Source: CBDDIP01 sp965229005 (GTDB lineage: Bacteria; Actinomycetota; Acidimicrobiia; Acidimicrobiales; Ilumatobacteraceae). From it: a stretch of 64,000 nt of DNA. The DNA is taken from assembly GCA_965229005.1 (NCBI GenBank), contig CBDDIP010000001.1:372001-436000 (forward strand), written 5' to 3'. The position numbers and the translations under genes were made by a program. A model generated the notes under the pieces. That model saw only the letters and a list, made by a program, of their open reading frames with translations. It was not told the DNA's origin and searched no databases. Every line of letters starts with the position of its first letter. Position 1 is the first letter of the stretch. Of this stretch, positions 8,301 to 16,841 are shown piece by piece.

Positions 8301-8600
8301 ACAGCCAGGTCACGCTCCGACGCTCGCTCGCAGAGGGCGTCACCCATCGCGCCCGGAACCGGTGAAGTCGAGTTCGAACAAGGAGCACTGCCCAGAAACG
8401 CCGGCTATGGGACCGAGCGACGGTGCACCGGAGCTCGGACCCCACCACGTTCAGTGTCAACCGCGACTGAGGGTCCGTTCGCTACCGGCGGGCGAGATCC
8501 GCCGGCAGCTGGCGAGCGCGAACCGATCTGTTACACGACATCGCCCTCGCGGGTCGGGTACACGGTGAGGATGAAATACGAGGCAGGATTGGAGTAGCAC
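8301..8600. other. Intergenic region upstream of excisionase-like gene
   Basis: About 300 bases without a supported gene. It contains a GC-rich inverted repeat around 8476-8515 (ACCGGCGGGC / GATCCGCCGGC) and leads into the ribosome binding site of the next gene (GGATTGGAG). Confidence 0.35.
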
Positions 8601-8804
8601 ATGCCCCGCGACGGCAAGGCCCCGCTGATCAGCGTTGAGCAGCTCGCAGACGAGCTCGGCGTCTCGGTTCGCTACGTGCGCCGCATCATCGCAGAGCGGC
8701 GAATCCCGTACGTGAAGGTCGGTCACCTCATACGGTTTCAGCGCGACGAAGTGCAGCGGTGGGTCGAGGCCAACCGGGTCGACGCCCTGACGGGACGGGG
8801 ATAG
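8601..8804 (+). CDS. Excisionase-like helix-turn-helix protein (67 aa)
   Basis: A small MerR/AlpA-type winged-helix protein: LISVEQLADELGVSVRYVRR is the helix-turn-helix, and RRIPYVKVGHLIRFQRDEVQ is the wing and second helix that mark the excisionase (HTH_17) family. Family members act as recombination directionality factors or small regulators. An ATG at 8601 follows GGATTGGAG. No integrase is adjacent; the nearest is 5 kb to the left, with the accessory genes lying between, as if inserted. It is the best candidate for the element's Xis, though excisionase-like regulators of other functions look the same. Confidence 0.7.
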   Translation: MPRDGKAPLISVEQLADELGVSVRYVRRIIAERRIPYVKVGHLIRFQRDEVQRWVEANRVDALTGRG

Positions 8805-8890
8805 CGCTCCGCCATCGGCCGGCCGATTGCGGAAGCTGTCACGACTCGAGTTGGACGTCGGCAACTTGCCGATCGGCTCGGTCCGGCTGT

Positions 8891-9529
8891 TCAGCGACCG
8901 TCTCCAGCTTGGGGCGGATGCGATTGGCTGCGGTCGGCTCTGGCCCGTCGACGCATCGCGATCGTCCGGCCTCGCCCATCGATCACGCGGAAGTGGTGAC
9001 GCGCGTAGAGCGCCCGAGCGATCTCGTTGTCCTCCCCGACGGTGAGCACGATGTCAGTGTTCGCCTCCTCGGCCCGTCTCACGACCTCGGCCAGCAGTCG
9101 GTAGCCGATTCCGAGGTGGGGTTCCGTGGCCACGTCGGAAAGGACCCACGGGTGTCCGGCCGTGTCGAAGGTTCGGCGCGCTCGGATTTGGCGTTCGCAT
9201 CGCGAGCCCAGGGCGAGCGCTGACACGATCACCGCCGGAAGAGTCACTGCAATCAGCGGAACGCTGCCAATCGCGAAGCCGTAGACCATTCCGAGGAATG
9301 CCGGGACGTACGTCGCGGCAAACAGGGCTGTTGCGCGAGCGACGTGGCCGACTTCGGTGAGGAGCGCGATGCCACCGTCGGGATGGGTGATTCGTTGGTC
9401 GGCACTCAGCAGTCGCAGCGCGGACGCGACTGGGTGCTTGTTGAACCGTCGGGCATGGAGCCGCGCAGCGTCCGTGAACCGGAACGGTTCACTTGCTGGC
9501 GCGGTCGGCGGAGCGGATGACGAGGTCAT
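8891..9529 (-). CDS. Membrane-anchored GNAT-like N-acetyltransferase (212 aa)
   Basis: Residues about 65-105 form one or two hydrophobic segments (TALFAATYVPAFLGMVYGFA, then IAVTLPAVIVSALALG). The C-terminal ~90 residues look like the acetyl-CoA-binding half of a GNAT fold: LGIGYRLLAEVVRRAEEAN, then VGEDNEIARALYARHHFRV, then RTIAMRRRA. The N-terminal half of a usual GNAT domain is short, so the membrane part may replace it. The start overlaps the end of the gene at 9489-9869 by about 41 bases, which suggests co-transcription. Substrate unknown. Confidence 0.55.
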   Translation of the reverse strand: MTSSSAPPTAPASEPFRFTDAARLHARRFNKHPVASALRLLSADQRITHPDGGIALLTEVGHVARATALFAATYVPAFLGMVYGFAIGSVPLIAVTLPAVIVSALALGSRCERQIRARRTFDTAGHPWVLSDVATEPHLGIGYRLLAEVVRRAEEANTDIVLTVGEDNEIARALYARHHFRVIDGRGRTIAMRRRARADRSQSHPPQAGDGR

Positions 9530-9869
9530 TGGGCTGATGGTGCGGGCAATAGAACGCGTCGAGGTTGACGCTACGGCCGGCTCCGATGACGATGGGGATG
9601 AGGCATCCGCAGGGATGGCTGGGCATCACGACAGTCGAGGGCGAACGCCCCGCCAGAGGGTCGGGCTGGCCGCTGGAGGGTTGGGCGGTCAGCCACACCG
9701 ACTGCGGTTCGCCGGTTCGGGATTCGTGGATGACATCCACGTCGGTGAGCACGCGCAGGGTGATGGTCGCGCGTTGCGAGCCTGGGTGACGGTCGACGTC
9801 GACGATGCCGATGGGGAGGTTCGGGTCGAGGGTGCTTAGGTGTTGTGCGAGTTGTCCGACGGTGAGCAT
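9489..9869 (-). CDS. Hypothetical protein (126 aa)
   Basis: The start MLTVGQLAQHLSTLDPNLPI resembles small proteins that predict property values of DNA-processing partners (an L-x-x-x-L-x-x-L-D-P-x-x-P-I pattern), but no firm family is recognised. The C-terminal third has paired Cys and His residues (PCGC and YCPHH), which could bind a metal. It lies between the AAA ATPase gene (upstream, gap about 30 bases) and the GNAT gene (overlapping), all on the minus strand. It is therefore probably the middle gene of an operon read from 11.1 to 8.9 kb. Confidence 0.5.
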   Translation of the reverse strand: MLTVGQLAQHLSTLDPNLPIGIVDVDRHPGSQRATITLRVLTDVDVIHESRTGEPQSVWLTAQPSSGQPDPLAGRSPSTVVMPSHPCGCLIPIVIGAGRSVNLDAFYCPHHQPNDLVIRSADRASK

Positions 9870-9898
9870 CGGCTGGTCTCCCTTCTTGGAACGGTGGG

Positions 9899-11134
9899 TC
9901 AGGTGGTGCGACCTCGATGCCGTGGGGGCTTAGAAGGGGAAGTCGTGACTCGTGTCTTCGGCGGCGGCTCGCGTTCGGTCGGCTTTGATGGCTCGGTGAC
10001 GGTGAGTACGTAGTCGAGGAAGCCGGGGATGGATGCGGTGACGTGGCCGGTTGATGGTGCGACGATGATGCCGCGGTCGAGGAGGCGGTTGCGGACGGCG
10101 CTGAGCGCGGTGATGGGTTTGCCGAGTGAGTCGGCGATCTGGCCGGTTCGTACCGGATCGCTGGTCGAGATCCGCGCCATGGCGGTGAGATAGGTCTGTT
10201 CGCCGGCGGGCAGCTTCTTCCAACGAGCGACATACAGGCCGCGTTCGCTGTCGTTCCGAGCGAGGTCGATCGCTTGGTTGGCGTCGTCGAGGGTGATGCG
10301 TGTGTGGCCGTCGGAGGTTTGCCAGGCGTAGTCGCCGAACAGTTGCACGAAATACGGGTAGCCGCCTGTGGCGTCGGCGAGCACGGCGAGCGCGTCGCCG
10401 TCGAAGGGTCGGCCCGCGGAGTCGGCGGGTCCGGCGAGTGCTTGCAGGGTGGCGTCGTTGTCGAGGTTGTCGATCGGGTGGAACGCCATGCGTTCGCCGT
10501 ATGTGACGGCGTCGGTGACGATTCCGGGTGTGTCTGGCAGCCCGCCGAACACGATCATCGCGGTGAGCTCGGGTCGGCGGCCGAGGTCTTGCATGATCGG
10601 TCCGAACACCGAGAGTTCGTCGGGATGCACTTCTTGGACCTCGTCGACGAGGATCATCAGTCCGCGCCGGTCCTTGGTGCAGTGCTCGCCGACAGCGAGC
10701 ACAGCGCTGGCGAACTGTTGGGCGATTGGGATCGCGTCGCGCCGTTCGCGTTTTGATTCTCGTCGGTAGACGCCGAGGTTGAGCGTCTGGGACTCTTCGC
10801 CCCATCGTTCGCGCAGCTCGACAAGTTCGCGGCTCAGCTTCTTGGTCAGCCCCGCGCAGTCGTGGAGCTGTTCGACAATCGCGCCGATCGGGTCACCGGG
10901 TGAGCGGCCTTCGTGACGCACGACAGCCCACTTGCGTTCGATCGCGATCGCCGCATACCGGTCGAGGAGCACGGTCTTGCCGACTCCGCGCGGCCCGTAC
11001 AAGACTTGGAACGACTGGCGCCGGTTGCCACTGGTCCGCACGGCGGTCTCGACGAGTTGCACGAGGTGCTGGCGGCCGGCCAGCAGCGGCGGTTGAGTTG
11101 CGAATCCTGGCCGGTACGGGCTCGGTGTCGACAT
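9899..11134 (-). CDS. AAA ATPase of the ORC1/archaeal-ATPase type (about 411 aa)
   Basis: Walker A is VLYGPRGVGKTVLLDRYAA and Walker B is GLMILVDEVQE, with a sensor-like FGGLPDTPG downstream. This layout matches the archaeal ATPase/Cdc6-like AAA proteins common on mobile elements. The C-terminal ~110 residues look like a winged helix (DPVRTGQIADSLGKPITALS, then RNRLLDRGIIV), so it probably binds DNA. The double ATG at 11137/11134 follows GAGAGGAG; the second is better spaced. Upstream there is a palindrome over the presumed -10 and then a small ribbon-helix-helix gene, an arrangement typical of replication, partition or defence-related ATPases. Role unknown. Confidence 0.7.
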   Translation of the reverse strand: MSTPSPYRPGFATQPPLLAGRQHLVQLVETAVRTSGNRRQSFQVLYGPRGVGKTVLLDRYAAIAIERKWAVVRHEGRSPGDPIGAIVEQLHDCAGLTKKLSRELVELRERWGEESQTLNLGVYRRESKRERRDAIPIAQQFASAVLAVGEHCTKDRRGLMILVDEVQEVHPDELSVFGPIMQDLGRRPELTAMIVFGGLPDTPGIVTDAVTYGERMAFHPIDNLDNDATLQALAGPADSAGRPFDGDALAVLADATGGYPYFVQLFGDYAWQTSDGHTRITLDDANQAIDLARNDSERGLYVARWKKLPAGEQTYLTAMARISTSDPVRTGQIADSLGKPITALSAVRNRLLDRGIIVAPSTGHVTASIPGFLDYVLTVTEPSKPTEREPPPKTRVTTSPSKPPRHRGRTT

Positions 11135-11166
11135 CATCGCTCCTCTCGATAGGAAACGATAACACA

Positions 11167-11184
11167 AGCTCTTTATAAGAAGCT
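11167..11184. promoter_or_regulatory. Palindrome over presumed promoter of AAA ATPase gene
   Basis: AGCT-ct-TTATAA-ga-AGCT is an 18-bp palindrome with seven of nine pairs matching, 33 bases upstream of the ATG. Its TTATAA centre could be the -10 of the minus-strand promoter, so a bound repressor would block it. The ribbon-helix-helix protein encoded next door is the obvious candidate ligand; that is inference. A further CGATA/TATCG pair surrounds it (11157-11188). Confidence 0.4.
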
Positions 11185-11266
11185 ATCGGTGTTGGCGACC
11201 GGTGATGTTGCAGGCCGGGGCGGACGGGGGTGGGGTGTGAAGACGATGAACGACTCGTCGAGCGCG

Positions 11267-11524
11267 CTATGTCAACCGACCCTTGCGTCGCGCTTCGAGA
11301 CGTTCGCGACGAGTCAGCTCGCGGGCGATCGCCAAACCAACGAGATCTTGCACACTGATGTCGTCCTGGCGGGCGCGAACCCTCAGTCGCTTGATCAGCG
11401 AGCGGGGCAGCTTCGTGGCCAGCGGGTCGATTGGTTCGTCTCGTTCGATACGAGGGCGCGGCACACCCCGGAGAATACGACCTCCCGCAGACGGCACCCG
11501 AACGCCGCGACGACGCGCCCGCAT
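11267..11524 (-). CDS. Ribbon-helix-helix-like DNA-binding protein (85 aa)
   Basis: The C-terminal half reads LATKLPRSLIKRLRVRARQD followed by DISVQDLVGLAIARELTRRE. This is a strand followed by two helices with the spacing of CopG/Arc-type repressors. The N-terminal 35 residues are Arg/Pro-rich. It lies directly upstream of the AAA ATPase on the same strand with a 130-base gap. An inverted repeat (GCATAC-N10-GTATGC, 11521-11542) overlaps its start codon and may be its own operator. Segregation, replication control or autoregulation are the likely options. Confidence 0.55.
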   Translation of the reverse strand: MRARRRGVRVPSAGGRILRGVPRPRIERDEPIDPLATKLPRSLIKRLRVRARQDDISVQDLVGLAIARELTRRERLEARRKGRLT

Positions 11525-11542
11525 ACCGGCTTACTTGTATGC
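11521..11542. promoter_or_regulatory. Inverted repeat GCATAC-N10-GTATGC
   Basis: Six-base arms separated by ten bases at the start of the ribbon-helix-helix gene and 60 bases before the prepilin peptidase. A candidate operator in a divergent promoter region; the short arms make chance occurrence possible. Confidence 0.25.
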
Positions 11543-11600
11543 CCCACCCGCGAAAAACGAGTTCGGCAGCGGTGATACCGTGAATCGTCCGGAGGTTGCC

Positions 11601-12197
11601 ATGCTCCACACCGCGCCAATTCAAACGGCGGTGAGTGACCTGGAACCGCGCGGCCCCGGAGCTAGGACCATCGGTGCTGGCGTCGCGGTGGCGGCCCTGC
11701 TCACCGTTGTGTACGTCGGCCGGGCAGAGGTACTGATGATGCCGGCGCTCGGGATGACCGCAGTCACTGCGGCCGTGATGGACGCTCGCACACTTCGGAT
11801 TCCGAACTGGCTGACCGGCGTGGGTGCTTTCCTCTTCACTGTTCTCAGTGTCCACCTTGTAGTTGTGGAGAACACAGCTTGGCAGCCGATCGCGGCGGGC
11901 GCAGCGATCATGAGTGTGCCGCTCCTCGCGGCACATGTCGTCAGCAAGTCGCGCACGCCTGGCCTCGGCGACGTCAAGCTTGCAGCTGTGCTCGGTGCGC
12001 CACTCGGCGCAGTCTCACCGGCCGCCGCGTATTGGGCACTGCTCATGGCACTGACAATCGGTGCCGGGTTCGGATTCATCTACCAGCGGGCGACGAAGCG
12101 TCGGGCGTTCCCCCTTGGCCCAGCTATCTCGCTAGCATCCGTCTTGACAGCGTTCGCATTCGGTCTCACCGGCTCGAATGGAGCGTGGGCGCTGTGA
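11601..12197 (+). CDS. Prepilin peptidase, A24/TadV-CpaA type (198 aa)
   Basis: An ideal ribosome binding site (GGAGG, five bases) fixes the ATG at 11601. The protein has about six membrane segments. Both catalytic aspartate blocks of type IV prepilin peptidases are visible: AVMDARTLRIPNWLTGVG and PGLGDVKLAAVLGAP (the GxGD motif). It cleaves the leader of Flp-type pilins at the cytoplasmic membrane face. It is the first gene of the Tad operon running to 23303 and should process the pilin at 18632 and probably the pseudopilins after it. Confidence 0.85.
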   Translation: MLHTAPIQTAVSDLEPRGPGARTIGAGVAVAALLTVVYVGRAEVLMMPALGMTAVTAAVMDARTLRIPNWLTGVGAFLFTVLSVHLVVVENTAWQPIAAGAAIMSVPLLAAHVVSKSRTPGLGDVKLAAVLGAPLGAVSPAAAYWALLMALTIGAGFGFIYQRATKRRAFPLGPAISLASVLTAFAFGLTGSNGAWAL

Positions 12198-12267
12198 TAG
12201 CGATCGCGACCGATCGCCTCCTGCCGACCTTCGGCTGCGCACCTGCGCATCGCCGAGAGGAGTTGTC

Positions 12268-13017
12268 ATGAGGCGATCTCACGCAGCCTTTTCGTTCATC
12301 GTCGTTGCCGCACTCGTGGTCAGTGCCTGCTCGAGCGGCGATAGCTCGAACGGCGACCCGACCGTGCCGATCCCAACCGCCGGCACGTCACCGACAAGCA
12401 CGACGTCGACCAGCACTCCGTCGAGTCAGCCTGCGACCGCCTCGACGACAACCTCGACCAGTTCGGCCACGAGCGATACGCCAACCTCAGCGCCCACAAC
12501 GACGGGTGGGCCGCCGACCACTCTGATCCGGCCGGCCGACCTGGTGACCGACCCGAACGATCCGAACAACCTGCACACCAGCCTGCCCGAGCATCAGCCA
12601 ATCATCGACGCCTATATCGCCGCTGTGAACGCGCAACTCATCACCTACTCGCGATGGCCGCTCGACCCGACGAGCCCGGAACTGGCTGCTGCACCGATCA
12701 CCGAGCAAGTCCTGCAGGCGAACAACGACGGCATGGTCGAGCGCACGCAGAAGAATCAGGTGCTCGACATCTCGGGCGGCGTCACGCTGCGGCCGTACGT
12801 CGTCGAGAACGAAGACCCGACCCGAGCGTTCGTATGGGACTGCCAGATCGACGCAACGTTCTGGAAGGACAAAGACACGGGCGAGAAGGCACCGCCCGAT
12901 GCGTGGCCGAACATGGGGCCGCCCGGCGTCGAGACCGGCGTCGTAGCTGTCATGGTGCTTGTCGACGGGCGGTGGTTGCTCGACGACGGTGGACTGGAGC
13001 CGCAGGCATGCGAGTAG
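12268..13017 (+). CDS. Secreted lipoprotein of the Tad operon (249 aa)
   Basis: The ATG at 12268 follows GAGAGGAG. The signal peptide ends in the lipobox VVSACSSG, so the mature protein is probably lipid-anchored outside the membrane. Residues 25-90 are a Ser/Thr/Pro-rich linker. The C-terminal ~150 residues form a compact domain (IDAYIAAVNAQLITYSRWPL to LVDGRWLLDDGGLEPQACE), possibly NTF2-like by pattern. No family name is certain. The next gene starts within its last codons, so the two are translationally coupled. Confidence 0.65.
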   Translation: MRRSHAAFSFIVVAALVVSACSSGDSSNGDPTVPIPTAGTSPTSTTSTSTPSSQPATASTTTSTSSATSDTPTSAPTTTGGPPTTLIRPADLVTDPNDPNNLHTSLPEHQPIIDAYIAAVNAQLITYSRWPLDPTSPELAAAPITEQVLQANNDGMVERTQKNQVLDISGGVTLRPYVVENEDPTRAFVWDCQIDATFWKDKDTGEKAPPDAWPNMGPPGVETGVVAVMVLVDGRWLLDDGGLEPQACE

Positions 13018-14093
13018 GTCGCAGCTTCGTCGCGGCCGTTGTGATGGCCAGCGCACTCGCTGCGATGCCAACCGTGCACGCAGCACCGCCGGTCGGGCCT
13101 GGTGGGGATCCGCCGCCGCCGCCCCAGCCGGGGCCAATCACGGTGCAGTATCGGAATGGGTCCGGTGGACTGTCGTCGACGACATCGATTCCAGTGGGGT
13201 CGGCGTTTCGTTCGGCGGGAGGCTCGGATAGTGCGCCGTGCACGTTCATGTACCTCGGAGTCGATCCCGATGGTGACGGGCCGCTGGAGGCAGTGTACGA
13301 ACCTCGTGAGTCGCTGCGCTGGTGGTTCAGGGAGACCACCGACCAGGTGGTGGAGCTAACCAACGAGGAGTGGGCGGCCGTCGCGGCAATGGGTGGCACC
13401 GATGTGGCGTCGGTGTTCGCAACGTATGGTCGTGTTGAGTCGGCGTACCGCCGGTTCGACGTTTACTGCGTCGGCACGCAGGGCTCGGGCACGACGACGA
13501 ACTCGTTGGTGACGTCGACGCTGGTGTCGATTCGTGACGTGTTCTGGGACCCGTATGCGCGGATCGGCACGTTGTGGACGGGTCTGCAGTTAGATCGCCC
13601 AATCGCGTTGACGGTGCCCGACAGCGGGCTGTTCGGTGGGCTGCCGGTGAACATGCCGGCAACTCTGCAGATCGACGCACCGCCGTGGAGGACATACGTG
13701 TCGGCACCGTCGACATATCGGGGTTGGACCTCTCGGCTGGTGTTGTCGCCGGCCTCGCTGGTGTTCGACTTGTCGTTCGATCCCGATGACGGCCCAGCCA
13801 CGTCGATCACCGTCGACTGCTTGGAAGGCTCGGCGGATCAGCCGGATGCGGGTGCGATCCCGCGACGGTCCAGCGACGTGCCTGACTTCGCGGAGCCGGG
13901 GCAGTACGACGCGCCGTGTGTCTGGATTCCGCCGGAGCCTGGCGAGCTCACCGTGACGGCACGGATCACCTACGACGTGGTGTTCACGGTGTCGGGCTTC
14001 GCCGATGTGCTGGCCCCGTATGTGTGGTCGTCGAGTCCGCTGACGGTACGAGTCGACGAGCTGAGTGTTGTCAACACCCGGACAGGCAACTGA
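13008..14093 (+). CDS. Secreted protein of the Tad operon (361 aa)
   Basis: Starts at ATG 13008 inside the previous gene's 3' end. A Sec signal peptide (VAAVVMASALAAMPTVHAAP) is followed by a Pro/Gly-rich stretch. The remaining ~300 residues are strand-rich with several Cys (APCTF, DVYCVG, VDCLEG, APCVW), consistent with disulfide-linked extracellular beta domains. It is not a recognised family. Placement between the lipoprotein and CpaB-like genes suggests a surface part of the pilus apparatus. Confidence 0.6.
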   Translation: MRVGRSFVAAVVMASALAAMPTVHAAPPVGPGGDPPPPPQPGPITVQYRNGSGGLSSTTSIPVGSAFRSAGGSDSAPCTFMYLGVDPDGDGPLEAVYEPRESLRWWFRETTDQVVELTNEEWAAVAAMGGTDVASVFATYGRVESAYRRFDVYCVGTQGSGTTTNSLVTSTLVSIRDVFWDPYARIGTLWTGLQLDRPIALTVPDSGLFGGLPVNMPATLQIDAPPWRTYVSAPSTYRGWTSRLVLSPASLVFDLSFDPDDGPATSITVDCLEGSADQPDAGAIPRRSSDVPDFAEPGQYDAPCVWIPPEPGELTVTARITYDVVFTVSGFADVLAPYVWSSSPLTVRVDELSVVNTRTGN

Positions 14094-14107
14094 CGAGGAG
14101 GCTCGAG

Positions 14108-14737
14108 ATGACGACGACCGAAACCACTCCGCTGGCAAGCCGACGATCCGGTCAACCTCGCGGTCCCTCGCGACGGGTGCGACTGCCGTGGCTCGCCGCC
14201 GCTGCCGGGCTGGCGGTCCTTGTTGCGGCGTTGGTGTTGTGGGGGTTCGGTAGAGCAGCCGAGCGGCGCGAGGTGGTGATGATCGTCGCGCCGGTGGAAG
14301 CGGGCGACCCGATCACGGACGCTGAGTTGGGTTCGACGATGGTGGCCATCGACTCATCGTCTACCCAGCTGTTCTCGGCGTCACAGCGTGCCGAGCTGAC
14401 AGGCAAGATCGCCGCGATCGACCTTGCGCCGGGTGATCTGCTCGGGCCGTCGTTGATCTCGACCGGGCCGAGCGTGCCCGACGGGTGGTTGGAGATTGGT
14501 GGGCTGCTGCGCGCCGGCCGGTACCCGGTGTCGTTGAGTGTCGGTGACCAGTTGCTGGCCCTCCCGATGGATGGCGCCGATGTCACCCCGGTTGCGGTGT
14601 TGGTCGTCGAGTCGTCGGTCGGTGATGACCGGGCGTTGATGGTCGTGCTGGCGGCAGCACCCGAGTCGGCGGCGCAGGTCGCGCAGTGGGCGGCATCTGA
14701 TGATTTGGTGTTGGTTCGTGTCGGAGCGCAGCCGTGA
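14108..14737 (+). CDS. CpaB/RcpC-like SAF-domain pilus assembly protein (209 aa)
   Basis: The ATG at 14108 follows GAGGAGGCTCGAG. One membrane segment (WLAAAAGLAVLVAALVLWGF) anchors an external SAF domain: VVMIVAPVEAGDPITDAELG, then LTGKIAAIDLAPGDLLGPSL. In Tad systems CpaB/RcpC proteins have this layout, with SAF domains thought to interact with the cell wall or assist secretin assembly. In this monoderm-type setting a wall-binding role is more plausible. Next in line is TadZ, with a GTGA overlap. Confidence 0.7.
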   Translation: MTTTETTPLASRRSGQPRGPSRRVRLPWLAAAAGLAVLVAALVLWGFGRAAERREVVMIVAPVEAGDPITDAELGSTMVAIDSSSTQLFSASQRAELTGKIAAIDLAPGDLLGPSLISTGPSVPDGWLEIGGLLRAGRYPVSLSVGDQLLALPMDGADVTPVAVLVVESSVGDDRALMVVLAAAPESAAQVAQWAASDDLVLVRVGAQP

Positions 14738-15477
14738 CGTGGGTGATCGCGGTCGGCTCGATCAAGGCCTCTGGCGGCGCCACCTCGACGACGTTGGTGC
14801 TCGCGGCGTCAGCAGCGGCGACCGGTGAGCACGTCACGCTGGTCGAGGCGGACCCGTCGGGTGGGTCGCTGCTGGGTTGGTGTGCGGACCTCGACCCGTC
14901 CGGCCCCGGGCTGTACGAGGGCGTGTTCCAACGTGATCTGGCCGTCGGTGTGCAGCGGCTTGGCGAGTTCGGTGTGGTCGCCGCGCAGGGTGATCCGTGG
15001 CGGATCTCGGCTGCGCTGGACCGACCTCGAGGTTGGCGGCAGTTGCTCGACCCCCTCGGCGGGGTCGTCGTAGTCGACATCGGTCGGCTGTTCCCTGGGT
15101 CGCCGGCGGCACAGATTGCCGGTGTCGCGGACGTCGTGGTGTTGGTCGCTCCGCCCGAGCCCGGCCCATTGGCGGCGACCTTGGAGTGGGTCGCCCGGCG
15201 TGGCCAGTTCGCCGCGACGGACGCCCAGATCGACGCCGGGCGCGTGAGAATTCTCACTGTCGATGTCGCGGCCGAACGTCGCTTGCGGATCGACCCGGGT
15301 CGATTGGCGCGTGACGAACTCGGCCACGTCTACGCCGGCCATGTCCCGTTCGATGACGGGGCGCTCGACCTGTTGTGTCGCGGTGCGTCGATCGGGCATC
15401 GCTCTCTGCGCAGGTCGCGATTGGTGCTCGGCGTACACGGCTTGTTGGCGCGGCTTCAGGTGGGGGTGACGGTGTGA
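14734..15477 (+). CDS. TadZ/CpaE-like MinD-family protein with degenerate P-loop (247 aa)
   Basis: A ParA/MinD fold: GSIKASGGATSTTLVLAASA is the P-loop region, LVEADPSGGSLLGW the switch I/Asp block, and VVVVDIGRL the Walker B strand. The invariant GKT lysine is replaced by Thr, as in CpaE/TadZ proteins that lost or altered ATP hydrolysis and act as polar localisation factors for the pilus machine. GTG start overlapping the CpaB-like gene by four bases and the TadA gene likewise, so all are one transcript. Confidence 0.7.
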   Translation: MTWVIAVGSIKASGGATSTTLVLAASAAATGEHVTLVEADPSGGSLLGWCADLDPSGPGLYEGVFQRDLAVGVQRLGEFGVVAAQGDPWRISAALDRPRGWRQLLDPLGGVVVVDIGRLFPGSPAAQIAGVADVVVLVAPPEPGPLAATLEWVARRGQFAATDAQIDAGRVRILTVDVAAERRLRIDPGRLARDELGHVYAGHVPFDDGALDLLCRGASIGHRSLRRSRLVLGVHGLLARLQVGVTV

Positions 15478-16841
15478 ACGGGCCGCAGGATTGGTTGATG
15501 GAGTTGGCGGAGCAGGTTCGCCGCGAGTTCGGTGCCCAGCTTCCGGCCGCACCGGTGCGTGAATCGCATGCTGATCGTGACCGTCGGCAGGAACAGACCA
15601 AGTTCGAACTGGAAACGAAGGTGCTGCCGATCGTCAACGAGCAGCGCGTCGCCAACCGGGAACCTGCGCTGTCGGAAGCGGAGGAAGACATCGTCGTCGA
15701 GTTGATCCTTTCGGCGATGTTCCTGCTCCCTCGCCTGTACGGGATTCTCGCCGGGGAGCCGTTGGCGGAGGACGTGCTCGTGTTCCCCGGCCAGCCGGTG
15801 CGCGTCGATCGTGCCGACGGCACCAAGAGCTACTACCCGGCGCTGGCACGAACCGCCGAGGAGTTGACTCAGATGATCGCCGATGTGGCGGCGACACATC
15901 ATCGGCCGTTCAGTTTCGAGCATCCGTTCGTCGATGTGCAGTTGTCCCCTCGGCTGCGGTTCCACGGTCAAGGGTTCGACGTCGTGTCCAGGCCGGCGAT
16001 CTTCATCCGTGTGCACCGTGTGATGGGCGCAACCTTCGATGACCTGTTCGAGTGGGGCTCGATCTCGAACGGGATGCGCTACCTGCTCGGCACCGCAGCG
16101 GTTGAGGCCCAGCTGTCCGCTGCGACCACTGGTGTGCAGGGCTCGGGCAAGACAACGGTGTTGCGTGCGTTCCCGCTGGCATACCCGGCGGACACGCGGA
16201 TCGTCACCGTCGAGACCGATTTCGAGTTGGGGTTGGTGTCGTTGGGTCGGCCGTGGACACAGGAGATGCAGGCGCGGATGCCGATGACCTCGACGTCGCG
16301 TGGGATCTCGTGCGCCGACATGATGGCCCCGGTGCTGCGCACCCGCGGCGAGCTGAACATGATCGGCGAGGTCCGCAGTGACGAGGCCGACCCGGCGATC
16401 CGCGCCGCCAACATCGGCCAGGGCACCCTGGTGACCGTTCATGGGTCATCAGCCGTGGCGGGGCTCGGGCAACTGATCGATCGGATCTGTGAACGTGGCT
16501 CGAGTGAGCGGGACCAGGCCGCGCGGATGGTGTACCAGGCGTTCGATCTTGTCGTGCATTGCTCGATGGCCCGCGATCGGCGACGGTGGATTCAGGAGAT
16601 CGTCGCCCCATCGATCGAAGGTGAGCGCTGCGTCGTCCACACCCTGTACGCACCGCAACCGGGCGCCGGCGACCTGCGTGGCCGGGCGTCTCGCACGCCG
16701 TGGCCGGATCTGTTGGTCACCAAGATCCGCACCAACTTCCCCGACTTCGAGCTCGCCGACGCACTCGACGACACCTACCTGCCGATGCAAGCAGCGGCCC
16801 ATGCGACCGGGTCGCCGTTCTCGCTGGAGGCGGTGTCGTGA
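15474..16841 (+). CDS. tadA: TadA/CpaF pilus assembly ATPase (455 aa)
   Basis: A secretion ATPase of the VirB11/GspE superfamily. Walker A is TTGVQGSGKTTVLRAF. The Asp box is RIVTVETDFELGL. Walker B/His region reads LRTRGELNMIGEVRSDEADP followed by GTLVTVHGSSA. The N-terminal ~150 residues (EDIVVELILSAMFLLPRLYG and onward) are typical of CpaF. It hydrolyses ATP on the cytoplasmic side to drive Flp pilus extension and retraction through TadB and TadC. GTG start with four-base overlap. Confidence 0.9.
   Translation: MNGPQDWLMELAEQVRREFGAQLPAAPVRESHADRDRRQEQTKFELETKVLPIVNEQRVANREPALSEAEEDIVVELILSAMFLLPRLYGILAGEPLAEDVLVFPGQPVRVDRADGTKSYYPALARTAEELTQMIADVAATHHRPFSFEHPFVDVQLSPRLRFHGQGFDVVSRPAIFIRVHRVMGATFDDLFEWGSISNGMRYLLGTAAVEAQLSAATTGVQGSGKTTVLRAFPLAYPADTRIVTVETDFELGLVSLGRPWTQEMQARMPMTSTSRGISCADMMAPVLRTRGELNMIGEVRSDEADPAIRAANIGQGTLVTVHGSSAVAGLGQLIDRICERGSSERDQAARMVYQAFDLVVHCSMARDRRRWIQEIVAPSIEGERCVVHTLYAPQPGAGDLRGRASRTPWPDLLVTKIRTNFPDFELADALDDTYLPMQAAAHATGSPFSLEAVS

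Noticed and set aside
10274..10769. Plus-strand frames opposite the AAA ATPase
   Set aside because: High-GC antisense shadows; the minus strand has Walker A and B motifs.
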